Below, piece by piece: positions 7,006-14,424 of a DNA stretch of 21,167 bases; position 1 is the stretch's first letter, and every line of letters starts with the position of its first letter. Source of the DNA: Anaerolineaceae bacterium (GTDB lineage: Bacteria > Chloroflexota > Anaerolineae > JAAYZQ01); the NCBI GenBank assembly GCA_012514775.1, contig JAAYZQ010000221.1, positions 1 to 21,167 of the forward strand, in the 5' to 3' direction. Below the pieces are notes generated by a model that did no database searches, was not told the origin of the DNA, and worked only from the letters and a program-made list of their open reading frames with translations. Position numbers and translations under genes: made by a program.

Positions 7006-7665
7006 CTAGCCGGGTGTCAGCTCGTCCATCATGGCCCGCACGCGTCGCAGCTCGTCCTCGTTGATGGTGTGGCCCAGCTCCGGATAGAGACGGGCGGTGA
7101 CGTTCCCGCCCATCCGGCGCAGGACGTCGGCCGACTCGAGGACGCGATCCCGGGGGATGTGAGGATCGTGGTCGCTGCACGCCAGGAGGATCGGCGTGCC
7201 GGACAGGGATCCCCGCGAGTCCCAGGAGGTGCCCTCCGGCCCGATGAGGCCGCCGCTGAGGGCGGCGACGCCGCCGTAGCGGCGGGCGTGGCGCGCGGCG
7301 AACTCCAGGGCCAGGCAGGCACCCTGGGAAAAGCCCAATAGCATGGTCTGGTTGGCCCCCATGCCCGCCTCTTCCAGGTTTTGCAGCAGGCCCGCGATGG
7401 TTTCCAGGGCGGACGAGAGGTAGGGCTCGTTGTGCTCGATGGGTGACAGAAAACCGTACGGGTACCAGGAGCCGCCCGCGGCCTCGGGCGCGAGGTAGGC
7501 AAAACCGGGATGCGCCAGAGCGTCCGCCAGTCCGAGGATGTCCTGCGCGCCGGCGCCCCGGCCATGAAGCATGATCATGGCCGCCCGGGCGCGCCCGAGG
7601 GGCTGCCCGGCCGACAGCACCGGCTGCCGGCCGTGCAGGTCCCATTCCTGGTTATGCTGGCTCAT
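7006..7665 (-). CDS. mhqD: MhqD-like alpha/beta hydrolase (phospholipase/carboxylesterase family)
   Basis: This 219-residue serine hydrolase has the nucleophile elbow GFSQG (S113), the acid in SDHDPHIP (D167) and the His in ELGHTIN (H199). The oxyanion-side motif is MLHGRGAGAQD (32-42). It has no signal peptide and is probably cytoplasmic. ATG 7665 lies inside the 3' end of the dioxygenase gene (14-base overlap). In Bacillus, related MhqD and MhqO proteins belong to a quinone/catechol detoxification regulon. The same pairing here suggests the esterase handles an ester-like product of the dioxygenase (inference). The symbol follows family pairing only. Confidence 0.88.
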   Translation of the reverse strand: MSQHNQEWDLHGRQPVLSAGQPLGRARAAMIMLHGRGAGAQDILGLADALAHPGFAYLAPEAAGGSWYPYGFLSPIEHNEPYLSSALETIAGLLQNLEEAGMGANQTMLLGFSQGACLALEFAARHARRYGGVAALSGGLIGPEGTSWDSRGSLSGTPILLACSDHDPHIPRDRVLESADVLRRMGGNVTARLYPELGHTINEDELRRVRAMMDELTPG

Positions 7666-8617
7666 GAAGGGCGATCCGTGACAGCCGCAGCTCGGGGAGG
7701 GCGGCTTCGATCCCGGCGCGCCTGGGCTCCAGCCAGGGGGGCAGCTTGAGGTGGGTGCCCAGCTCGGCCAGCGATTCGTCGCGGGTAAAGCCCGGCGGAT
7801 CGGTGGCGATCTCGAACAGGACGCCGCCCGGCTCGCGGTAGTAGATGGAGCGAAAGTATTGCCGGTCCATGACGGGCGTCACGTGCAGCCCTTGCCCCAT
7901 CAGCTCCTGCCGCCACGCAAGCTGCTGTGCGTCGTCGTGGGTGCGGTAGGCGATGTGATGCACCGTCCCGGCGCCGCCCTGACCTGCCTCTCCATTGGCG
8001 AGGTGGACGACGTCGATGACCGAGCCGGGCCCCGGGGAGGCTGCCCGGAAGCGAAAGCGCGGGCCTTCCTCCGCCTCCAGCTCAAAGCCCATCGTCCTGG
8101 TCAGGAGGTCCACCGTCGGCTCCGGGTCGAGCTCCCACATGGTGGCCCCGTGAAAGCCGCGGATGGCGTTCTCGGGCGCAACCGGGCCGTCACGCCAGGG
8201 ATCGATCCCGGCCGCTGCCGGGTGGGCCACCAGCTCCAGTTGCAGGGCGTCGGGATCGAGGACGGGCAGGACATCCTGGCCAAAGCGGCGCTGCCGCTGT
8301 CCAAAGGAGGCACCCGCCCTTTGCAGGTGCTCCTCCCAGTAGTCCAGCGTGCCCTCGGGCACGAGAAAGGAGGTGGCAGCCACCTGCCCCGCCCCCCGCC
8401 GGCCGCGCCGGGCGCCGGGCCAGGGAAAGAAGGTCAGGATGGTGCCCGGCTGCCCCTGCTCATCGCCGTAATAGAGGTGATAGGTGCCGGGATCATCAAA
8501 GTTCACCGTGAGCTTGACCAGGCGCAAGCCCAGGACATCCGTATAAAATGTCACGTTTCGCTGCGGATCGCTGGCGATGGCCGTGACGTGGTGAATACCG
8601 GGGATCTGTCTATCCAT
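7652..8617 (-). CDS. mhqO: MhqO-like ring-cleaving dioxygenase (glyoxalase/extradiol fold)
   Basis: The 321-residue protein has two vicinal-oxygen-chelate domains (about 5-135 and 150-290). Likely metal ligands are His in GIHHVTAIA (H9/H10), His in VHHIAYR (H220/H221) and Glu in GVLFEIATD (E269). The family is annotated as hydroquinone/catechol-type extradiol dioxygenase. ATG 8617 follows a GGAGGA site. A small GGTGC/GCACC hairpin (8636-8650) sits just upstream in the leader. It is the first gene of a two-gene transcript with the esterase, driven by the strong promoter at 8670-8698. The aromatic substrate is unknown. Confidence 0.9.
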   Translation of the reverse strand: MDRQIPGIHHVTAIASDPQRNVTFYTDVLGLRLVKLTVNFDDPGTYHLYYGDEQGQPGTILTFFPWPGARRGRRGAGQVAATSFLVPEGTLDYWEEHLQRAGASFGQRQRRFGQDVLPVLDPDALQLELVAHPAAAGIDPWRDGPVAPENAIRGFHGATMWELDPEPTVDLLTRTMGFELEAEEGPRFRFRAASPGPGSVIDVVHLANGEAGQGGAGTVHHIAYRTHDDAQQLAWRQELMGQGLHVTPVMDRQYFRSIYYREPGGVLFEIATDPPGFTRDESLAELGTHLKLPPWLEPRRAGIEAALPELRLSRIALHEPA

Positions 8618-8669
8618 TATGAACGTCCTCCAATCGGTGCAAAGCGCACCCGAACAAGGTTCTCGCTTG

Positions 8670-8698
8670 ATAATACCATTCTATGGACACAATGTCAA
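8670..8698 (-). promoter_or_regulatory. Near-consensus sigma-70 promoter of the mhqO-mhqD pair, with operator-like repeats
   Basis: The -35 TTGACA is perfect (8693-8698), the spacer is 17 bases (8676-8692) and the -10 is TATTAT (8670-8675). Transcription should start near 8663, about 46 bases before the ATG. Two short inverted repeats overlap it: GACA-TTG-TGTC across the -35 and CCAT-TCT-ATGG in the spacer. So strong a promoter normally needs a repressor. A MarR- or MhqR-type site is possible but no regulator gene lies nearby. Confidence 0.75.
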
Positions 8699-8726
8699 GA
8701 AAAGTATCATTTGTATTTCTGTTATT

Positions 8727-8762
8727 GGTCCCTGGACGGTACGGCGACATCGTCCAGGGACC
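8727..8762. repeat. Perfect 12-bp inverted repeat with 12-base centre
   Basis: GGTCCCTGGACG at 8727-8738 is exactly complementary to CGTCCAGGGACC at 8751-8762. It lies between two divergent genes, about 29 bases upstream of the mhqO -35 and 100 bases upstream of the plus-strand promoter. It therefore cannot be a terminator of either flanking gene. It could be an operator or a dispersed palindromic element. No U-tract follows on either strand. Confidence 0.8.
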
Positions 8763-8860
8763 TGGGGCCATCCTTTGCAGGCCCGGGCGGGATGGACAGC
8801 TCTCGCCACTCTTCGAGTACAGGCGGAAGCGGCCGGGTTGGCGCTCGGCCGCCGCCAAAG

Positions 8861-8889
8861 TTGGCAGCGCTGCCTGGCCGTGGTACAAT
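8861..8889 (+). promoter_or_regulatory. Promoter placing the RsmI-like gene on a leaderless mRNA
   Basis: TTGGCA (8861-8866), a 17-base spacer and TACAAT (8884-8889). The start point, 7-8 bases downstream, falls on the A of ATG 8897. No Shine-Dalgarno precedes that ATG. Confidence 0.6.
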
Positions 8890-8896
8890 GGCGGCC

Positions 8897-9715
8897 ATGG
8901 GTACCCTATATGTCGTCGGCGCACCGGCCACCGGACCTGACGACGCGACGATTCGGGCGCGGCGCATCCTCGGCAGCGTGGCCCTCGTCGCCGCCGCTGA
9001 CGTGCCCGTGGCGCGCGATCTGCTTGCGAGCCTCGAGATCGCGACGCCCGTCACGCCCGCCGCCAGGCACGGTACGGTCCTGCACGCCCTGACCAGTGGC
9101 GACGTGGCGCTCCTCCTGTCCGGGCGGTCTCCCACTCCCGGCGCTGACGAGCAGAGCCTGGTGGGCGCGGCGCTGGCGGATGGTTTTGCCGTCGTGCCGG
9201 TGCCGGGCCCCGTCCTGCCCCTCACGGCCCTCATCCTGTCGGGCCTGCCTGCCGATAGCTTTGTCTACCTGGGGGACCTTCCCCGCGAGCCTGCAGCAAA
9301 GCGCGCGCTGGTCGTGTCGATGGCCGACGAAGCCAGGACCCTCGTCCTCCTCGTGGCCGTGGGCGAGCTGCCGGAGCTCGTTGCGTTGCTGCTGGGCGCC
9401 TGGGGCGACCGGCCCATTGCCCTATGGCCCGCGTCGCCCGGTGCCGCCAAAGATGCCTGGCGCGGCAACCTGGACCAGGCCCTGGCGGCCGGCCAATCCC
9501 TCGCCGGGCAGGACTGGGTGCTCGTCGCCGGCGGCGCCCCCCAGGAGATGGGACGCCCCTGGGACGAGGACCGGCTGCGGGGCGAGATCCGGGCCTGTTT
9601 GGAGCAGGGCATGGGCGTGGGCCAGGCGAGCCGCAAGCTGGCCGCCCCCTCGGGCTGGACGCGACGTGAGGTGTATCGTCTCTCGGTAGAGGAACACGAG
9701 CGAATGAGCGAGTGA
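8897..9715 (+). CDS. Divergent RsmI-like 16S rRNA 2'-O-ribose methyltransferase (tetrapyrrole methylase fold)
   Basis: The 272-residue protein keeps the RsmI frame: MGTLYVVGAP at the start, PVPGPVLPLTALILSGLPAD at about 101-120, a YLGDLPR segment, and a C-terminal helical module (GQASRKLAAPSGWTRREVYRL, about 242-262). Canonical RsmI uses SAM to methylate C1402. Here the usual GTPIGNLxD and SDAGTPxxSDPG motifs are replaced by GAPATGPDD and LLSGRSPTPGADE, so activity or target may have changed. ATG 8897 fits a leaderless transcript; an in-frame ATG at 8888 would overlap the -10. The large open frame upstream to 7751 is antisense shadow. Other tetrapyrrole-methylase relatives remain possible. 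Confidence 0.75.
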   Translation: MGTLYVVGAPATGPDDATIRARRILGSVALVAAADVPVARDLLASLEIATPVTPAARHGTVLHALTSGDVALLLSGRSPTPGADEQSLVGAALADGFAVVPVPGPVLPLTALILSGLPADSFVYLGDLPREPAAKRALVVSMADEARTLVLLVAVGELPELVALLLGAWGDRPIALWPASPGAAKDAWRGNLDQALAAGQSLAGQDWVLVAGGAPQEMGRPWDEDRLRGEIRACLEQGMGVGQASRKLAAPSGWTRREVYRLSVEEHERMSE

Positions 9716-9726
9716 GGCAGCCGTGT

Positions 9727-9755
9727 TTGCCGATTTTCTCGTTCTCCGCTAGAAT
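9727..9755 (+). promoter_or_regulatory. Promoter candidate for the MFS transporter
   Basis: TTGCCG (9727-9732), a 17-base spacer and TAGAAT (9750-9755). The predicted start near 9762 leaves about 30 bases of leader containing the GAGGAGA ribosome site. Confidence 0.55.
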
Positions 9756-9793
9756 CCGAAGGTTTGCGAGAAAGCACTCGCCGAGGAGAGCTT

Positions 9794-11101
9794 GTGGACC
9801 TGTTGAGGCTGGCAACCCGGAGCGTTCCGGATGCCTATCGGGCAAACTTTCGACACTTTTACTTTGACATCGCGTGGTACGGCGTCCTGGCCGCCAGCGC
9901 CATCGCCTTTGTCTCGGTCTATGCCGCCCGCCTGGGAGGCACTGCCTTCCAGATCGGGCTGTTGAGCGCCGGCCCGGCCGTCGTCAACCTGCTGGTCACG
10001 CTGCCCGCGGTCCGCTGGCTGCGAGAGCGCCCTCTGAACCCGGCCGTGGGCCAGGCCGCGGCCCTGCACCGCGTCTGGTACCTGTTCTGGATCGTCCTGC
10101 CCTGGCTGCTGCCCCCCGGCGCGCAGGTGTGGGTGCTCATCGGCCTGACGCTCCTTATGAGCGCGCCGGGCGCCCTGCTGGCTGTGGGCTTTAACGCCCT
10201 CTTTGCCGAGGCGGTGCCCCCCGACTGGCGCGGCCAGGTGTCGGGTGTCCGCAACGCGCTGTTGTCGGTGACCTATATCCTGTTTTCCCTGCTGTGCGGG
10301 GCCATCCTGGACCACATGGCCTTCCCCCTGGGATACCAGGTGGTCTTTGCCATCGGCTTTGTGGGGGCCGCCCTGAGCACCCTGCACGTCTGGCTCATCA
10401 AGCCCAGCCCCAACGGCGCATCCCGGCCGCGGGTGGGGCGCTCCCTGGGGGACCTGGCGACCCCGGGGCGAATCCGCGGCCCGGTCGATGCCGTGCGACC
10501 CGGCGGCGGCTTGCGCTTTCTCCTCCGCGGGCCTCGGGCCCCGCTGCTGACGAGCGACGTGCTGCGCGGCCCCTTTGGCAAGCTGCTGGCCGTCCTGTTT
10601 GCCTTTCACGTGGCGCTCCACGTGGCCATTCCCCTGTTTCCACTGCACTGGGTCAACCGGCTGCACCTGACGGACCAGGAGATCGGCCTGGGCACGGCCG
10701 TTTTTTACGTCTGCGTCTTTGGCGCGTCCACCCGGCTCGCGCATCTCGCCCGCCGGCTGGGCAACCAACGGGTGACGGCCGTGGGCGCCATCATGATGAG
10801 CACCTACCCGGCCTGGATGGCTCTCAGCGGCGGCCTGGGGTTGTTTCTCGTGGGCAGCGCCTTCGGGGGGTTGGGTTGGGCCCTGGTCGGGGGCGTCATG
10901 GTGAACTATGTCCTGGAAAAGGTGCCCGAGGACAGGCGGCCCGACTACCTGGCCTGGTACAACCTGGCCCTCAATGCCGCGCTGCTCCTCGGGTCCTTGA
11001 TCGGTCCACTGCTCGCCGGCATCATCGGCGTGCCGGCGACGCTATTCGTTTCGGCCGCCCTGCGCCTGGTGACTGCCCTGGCCATCCTGCGCTGGGAGTA
11101 G
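9794..11101 (+). CDS. Major facilitator superfamily transporter
   Basis: The 435-residue polytopic protein has about 12 hydrophobic segments arranged as two halves around a long basic cytoplasmic loop (about 203-262). The loop-2/3 region has RWLRERPLNP and a later WRGQVSGVRNALLS, typical of MFS. The GTG start at 9794 has GAGGAGA 4 bases upstream; the TTG at 9764 has no such site. The substrate is not inferable. It converges on the GlyA-GcvT gene with only 7 bases between stop codons, so the two transcripts must overlap or end inside each other. Confidence 0.88.
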   Translation: MDLLRLATRSVPDAYRANFRHFYFDIAWYGVLAASAIAFVSVYAARLGGTAFQIGLLSAGPAVVNLLVTLPAVRWLRERPLNPAVGQAAALHRVWYLFWIVLPWLLPPGAQVWVLIGLTLLMSAPGALLAVGFNALFAEAVPPDWRGQVSGVRNALLSVTYILFSLLCGAILDHMAFPLGYQVVFAIGFVGAALSTLHVWLIKPSPNGASRPRVGRSLGDLATPGRIRGPVDAVRPGGGLRFLLRGPRAPLLTSDVLRGPFGKLLAVLFAFHVALHVAIPLFPLHWVNRLHLTDQEIGLGTAVFYVCVFGASTRLAHLARRLGNQRVTAVGAIMMSTYPAWMALSGGLGLFLVGSAFGGLGWALVGGVMVNYVLEKVPEDRRPDYLAWYNLALNAALLLGSLIGPLLAGIIGVPATLFVSAALRLVTALAILRWE

Positions 11102-11108
11102 GGCGGGG

Positions 11109-14100
11109 CTATTCCTTCTTGTTCAGGAAGCGGCTGATGACCTTGATGCTGTCGTGGAGCTGCACACGGTCGCCGGCCTTGAGCTCGCCCAGAGGCTTGT
11201 CGGCCCAGGTGCGGGCATCGAGCTGGAACACGCCCAGGCGCGCGCCCCGGGTCGAGACCTGTTTTTGCACGTAGGCCAGGCCCACCAGCCGTCCCTCGCT
11301 GTCTACCGAGGCGCTGGTCACAGCGCCCACCACCCGGCCCTTGCGATTGACGACCACGTCGCCCTGGCGGGGCATCCTGACCCGCTCCTCTTCCAGTTCG
11401 AACCGGATGAGGCGCGCCTGGCGCTTTTGCTCGTGGGCCACGTAGGCCGCCTTGCCGACGAAAAACGGCTTGTAGAGCTTGACGTAGGGGTCAAAACCCG
11501 CGTCGGCCGGGTTGAGGTCCAGGGGGCCGGCCAGCTCGTGCCCGTAGAGGGGCAGACCGGCCTCGATGCGCAGGCTGTCGCGGGCGCCCAGGCCAGCGGG
11601 CTGGAGGCCAAGGGGCCTGCCCTCCTCCAGCAGGGCGCTCCACAGTGCCGGGGCGGCCGCGGGATGGACGAAGAGCTCGAAGGCCATGGGCTCGCCGGTA
11701 TAGCCCGTGCGCGCCAGGTAGAGGTCGTAGCCGGCGAGCCGGCCGTGCAGGATCTCGTTGCGCTTCATCTCCAGCAATGGCTCGATCAGTGCATCGTCCG
11801 GCTCCAGGAGCGCCAGGAGGATGTCGCGCGAGCGCGGGCCCTGCAGGGCAAGCTGGACGCGCATCTCGCTGCCGCCGGCCGGATTCCGCATGTCGCGAAT
11901 GGACACGGTTTCGGTGCCCAGGGCCCGCGACCAGGGGCGCTCGGGATCAATGCACACCCGCCCCTCTCGCACGGCATTTAGCCAGGCCCAGTCCTTGTCG
12001 TTGTTGGCGGCATTGACCACCATCCAGTATCGGTTCTTTTCCAGGCGGTAGATGTACACGTCGTCGACGACGTGGCCCTGGGGATCCAGGAGAAAGGAAT
12101 AGTGCGCCCGGCCCACCTTGAGGAGCGACACATCGTTGGCCGCGACGGTGTTTAGGAACAGGTGCACGTTGTCGCCGGTGAACTCAAAGAGGCCCATGTG
12201 GCTGACGTCAAAGAGGCCGGCGGCGCGGCGCACGGCCAGGTGCTCCTCCTGCACCGAGTTGTAGCGCACCGGCATCTCCCACCCGGCAAAGGGCACCATC
12301 TTGGCCCTCAGCCCCAGGTGCAGGTCGTAGAGGCTGGTGCGCTGCAGCGGCCCCGCCTCGGGTTCCTGCCACTCGAAGGGAGGCAGGTCTTCCAGGCCCC
12401 CGGGCGCCTCGGCCCGGGCGCGCTGCCCGACCCAATAGGGCTTGTGAAAGGCCCAGCCCACCATCTCCTCGTCAAACATCTCGGCTGCCGGTGGTTTCTC
12501 GTCCCACTCCTCGGCCACCTCGTGGCTCAGCCGGCGGACCACCACCGGGCCGGGGGCCTTGGCGTACAGGTCGTCGGGGTCCATGGAGACGTACCCGTCG
12601 GACAGCGCGCGCAGCCAGTGGGCCACGCGCGATTCCAAGGACTTGTGGATGAGAAGCTGGAAGCGGGTCGACTCCTGGCCCGGGCGCTTTAGCAGGCCGG
12701 CGCTCATCAGGCGGCCGTCGGGCTCCAGCACCCACGTGGGCTGGCTCTCCCCCGGGCCCAGGGCATAGACGTCGTTGGTCATGGCCACGTTGCAAAAGCC
12801 GCGGGCCTGGGTACCTTCGATCTCGACGATGTCCCACTCGCCGCCGGGGTCTTTGGTGGGCTTGTGCAGGAAGTAGTGATGGGGGTAACCGCTGGGGCAG
12901 TAGTCGGCGCCCAGGTCCGCCCGGCAGGCTATGTCGATGACGTCGGCCTTGGCCTCCTCCAGGAGGTCAAAGTCGATGCGCGCCCGGTAGACCGGCCCGT
13001 AGCGGCCGGCGTAGGCGTAGGGCCGCATGGCCTTCAGCAGCCGGGCCAGGAGCTCGGCCAGGCCCTCGACCTCCGCTGGGCCAAAGCCCCGTTGGGTGAT
13101 CCAGGGAGTGCCCAGGCGAATGCCGCTGGGGTTGGCGGCGCTGCGATCGCCGGGGATGGTGTTGCGGTTGAGCACGATTCCTGCCAGGTCCAGGATGCGC
13201 GCCGCCGGCTCGCCCATGAGTGGTGTGCCCGCTACCCCGTCGGGGCTCACGCCCTGGTCGGCGCGCACGCTCTTGCAGTCAACCAGCAGCATGTGCGTGT
13301 CGGTGCCGCCGTAGGAGACGCGCAGGCCGTGCCGCTCCAGCTCGGCCGCCAGGTGGGCCGCATTGTCGATCACCTGCTGCTGCAGCTTGCGGAACTCGGG
13401 CAGGCGGGCGATCTGGAAGGCCACGGCCATGCCGGCCATGGCGTTGACGTGGGGCCCGCCCTGCTCGCCTGGAAAGACGGCGCTGTCGATCCTGGTCGCT
13501 AGCTTTTTATCTGTGGTCAGGATACAGGCGCCCCGCGGGCCGTAGAGCGTCTTGTGGGTCGTGAAGCTGATGACGTGGGCGTGGCCCACCGGGCTGGGGA
13601 CGACGCCCGCCGCCACCATGCCGGCAATGTGCGAGATGTCGGCCAGGAAGTAGGCGCCCACGGCGTCGGCGATCTGGCGAAAGCGGGCCCAGTCGGGCAT
13701 CCAGGGGTAGGAGGTATAGCCGGCGATGATCATCTGGGGCTTGTGCTTGCGGGCCAGCTCTTCCACGGCATCGTAGTCCAGCCGCTCGGTGGCTGGATCG
13801 ATGCCGTAGGAGACGACGTTGTACTGCTTGCCCGACCGGTTGGCCGGGCTGCCGTGGGTCAGGTGCCCCCCGTGGAGCAGATCCATGCCCATGACGGTGC
13901 TCCCCAGGGGCACCAGGGCGCTGTAGACGGCGCTGTTGGCCGGCGATCCGGAAAGGGGCTGGACGTTGGCCCACACTTCGTCGGGCGGAACGCCGTTGGC
14001 CGCAAAGGCTTCGGCGGCGCGACGCTGGGCCAGCGATTCCAGCACGTCCACGTACTCGACGCCCTTGTAGTAGCGGCGGTCGGCATAGCGCCGGTAGTAG

Positions 14101-14342
14101 GCGAGTTGGCTCTCGTAGTCCAGGATCTCTTCCTGGGTGGCGCCGTGGGTGCTTTCGTCGGGATAGCCTTCGGCATAGATGTTCTGAAAGACCGAGCCCA
14201 GGGCCGCGCGTACCGCTTCGGGCGCCTGGCTCTCAGAAGGGATCAGGATCAGCTTGCGCCCCTGCCGCTCAGCCTCGTGCTGGATCAGCCCGGCGACGGC
14301 AGGATCGAGCGACGCCAGATCCTGGTGGAAGAATGTTAGCAT
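11109..14342 (-). CDS. glyA-gcvT: Serine hydroxymethyltransferase-aminomethyltransferase fusion (GlyA-GcvT)
   Basis: One 1077-residue frame without a break. Residues 1-445 are SHMT (serine + THF to glycine + methylene-THF). The PLP Lys is in ISFTTHKTLYGPRG (K264), with LADISHIAG and the THF-side YAEGYP also present. A family insert of about 29 residues follows YAEGYP before YYKGVEYVD. Residues 670-1077 are GcvT, the glycine-cleavage T protein (GWEMPVRYNSVQEEH, FDVSHMG, RTGYTGE at 878-884, LGARDSLRIEAGLPLYGHEL). About 500-605 look like a degenerate extra GcvT-type segment (VEIEGTQARGFCNVAMTNDV, EPDGRL). ATG 14342 has a GGGGGG site. No gcvP or gcvH is in the window. The fusion would link two enzymes sharing methylene-THF and glycine. 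Confidence 0.93.
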   Translation of the reverse strand: MLTFFHQDLASLDPAVAGLIQHEAERQGRKLILIPSESQAPEAVRAALGSVFQNIYAEGYPDESTHGATQEEILDYESQLAYYRRYADRRYYKGVEYVDVLESLAQRRAAEAFAANGVPPDEVWANVQPLSGSPANSAVYSALVPLGSTVMGMDLLHGGHLTHGSPANRSGKQYNVVSYGIDPATERLDYDAVEELARKHKPQMIIAGYTSYPWMPDWARFRQIADAVGAYFLADISHIAGMVAAGVVPSPVGHAHVISFTTHKTLYGPRGACILTTDKKLATRIDSAVFPGEQGGPHVNAMAGMAVAFQIARLPEFRKLQQQVIDNAAHLAAELERHGLRVSYGGTDTHMLLVDCKSVRADQGVSPDGVAGTPLMGEPAARILDLAGIVLNRNTIPGDRSAANPSGIRLGTPWITQRGFGPAEVEGLAELLARLLKAMRPYAYAGRYGPVYRARIDFDLLEEAKADVIDIACRADLGADYCPSGYPHHYFLHKPTKDPGGEWDIVEIEGTQARGFCNVAMTNDVYALGPGESQPTWVLEPDGRLMSAGLLKRPGQESTRFQLLIHKSLESRVAHWLRALSDGYVSMDPDDLYAKAPGPVVVRRLSHEVAEEWDEKPPAAEMFDEEMVGWAFHKPYWVGQRARAEAPGGLEDLPPFEWQEPEAGPLQRTSLYDLHLGLRAKMVPFAGWEMPVRYNSVQEEHLAVRRAAGLFDVSHMGLFEFTGDNVHLFLNTVAANDVSLLKVGRAHYSFLLDPQGHVVDDVYIYRLEKNRYWMVVNAANNDKDWAWLNAVREGRVCIDPERPWSRALGTETVSIRDMRNPAGGSEMRVQLALQGPRSRDILLALLEPDDALIEPLLEMKRNEILHGRLAGYDLYLARTGYTGEPMAFELFVHPAAAPALWSALLEEGRPLGLQPAGLGARDSLRIEAGLPLYGHELAGPLDLNPADAGFDPYVKLYKPFFVGKAAYVAHEQKRQARLIRFELEEERVRMPRQGDVVVNRKGRVVGAVTSASVDSEGRLVGLAYVQKQVSTRGARLGVFQLDARTWADKPLGELKAGDRVQLHDSIKVISRFLNKKE

Positions 14343-14359
14343 ATTGTCCCCCCTCTGCG

Positions 14360-14396
14360 TGCCGGTCCAGCCCTCTGTCCTCTGGCTGGACCGGCA
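14360..14396. repeat. Perfect 13-bp-stem hairpin between protease and glyA-gcvT
   Basis: TGCCGGTCCAGCC (14360-14372) pairs exactly with GGCTGGACCGGCA (14384-14396) around an 11-base loop. On the minus strand it follows the protease stop and precedes the fusion gene's ribosome site by only a few bases. It lacks a U-tract. It may be a Rho-assisted terminator, an attenuator, or an mRNA-stabilising element between cistrons. Confidence 0.75.
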
Positions 14397-14424
14397 ACCC
14401 TTCGCTGCCTGCCGGCAGCTCGTT

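Noticed and set aside
7751..8896. Long plus-strand open frame joined upstream of the RsmI-like protein
   Set aside because: It is antisense to mhqO and crosses the intergenic inverted repeat and promoter. Family similarity begins only at the ATG at 8897.
9764..9766. TTG start for the MFS transporter
   Set aside because: It falls at the predicted transcription start and has no ribosome site. GTG 9794 has GAGGAGA four bases upstream.
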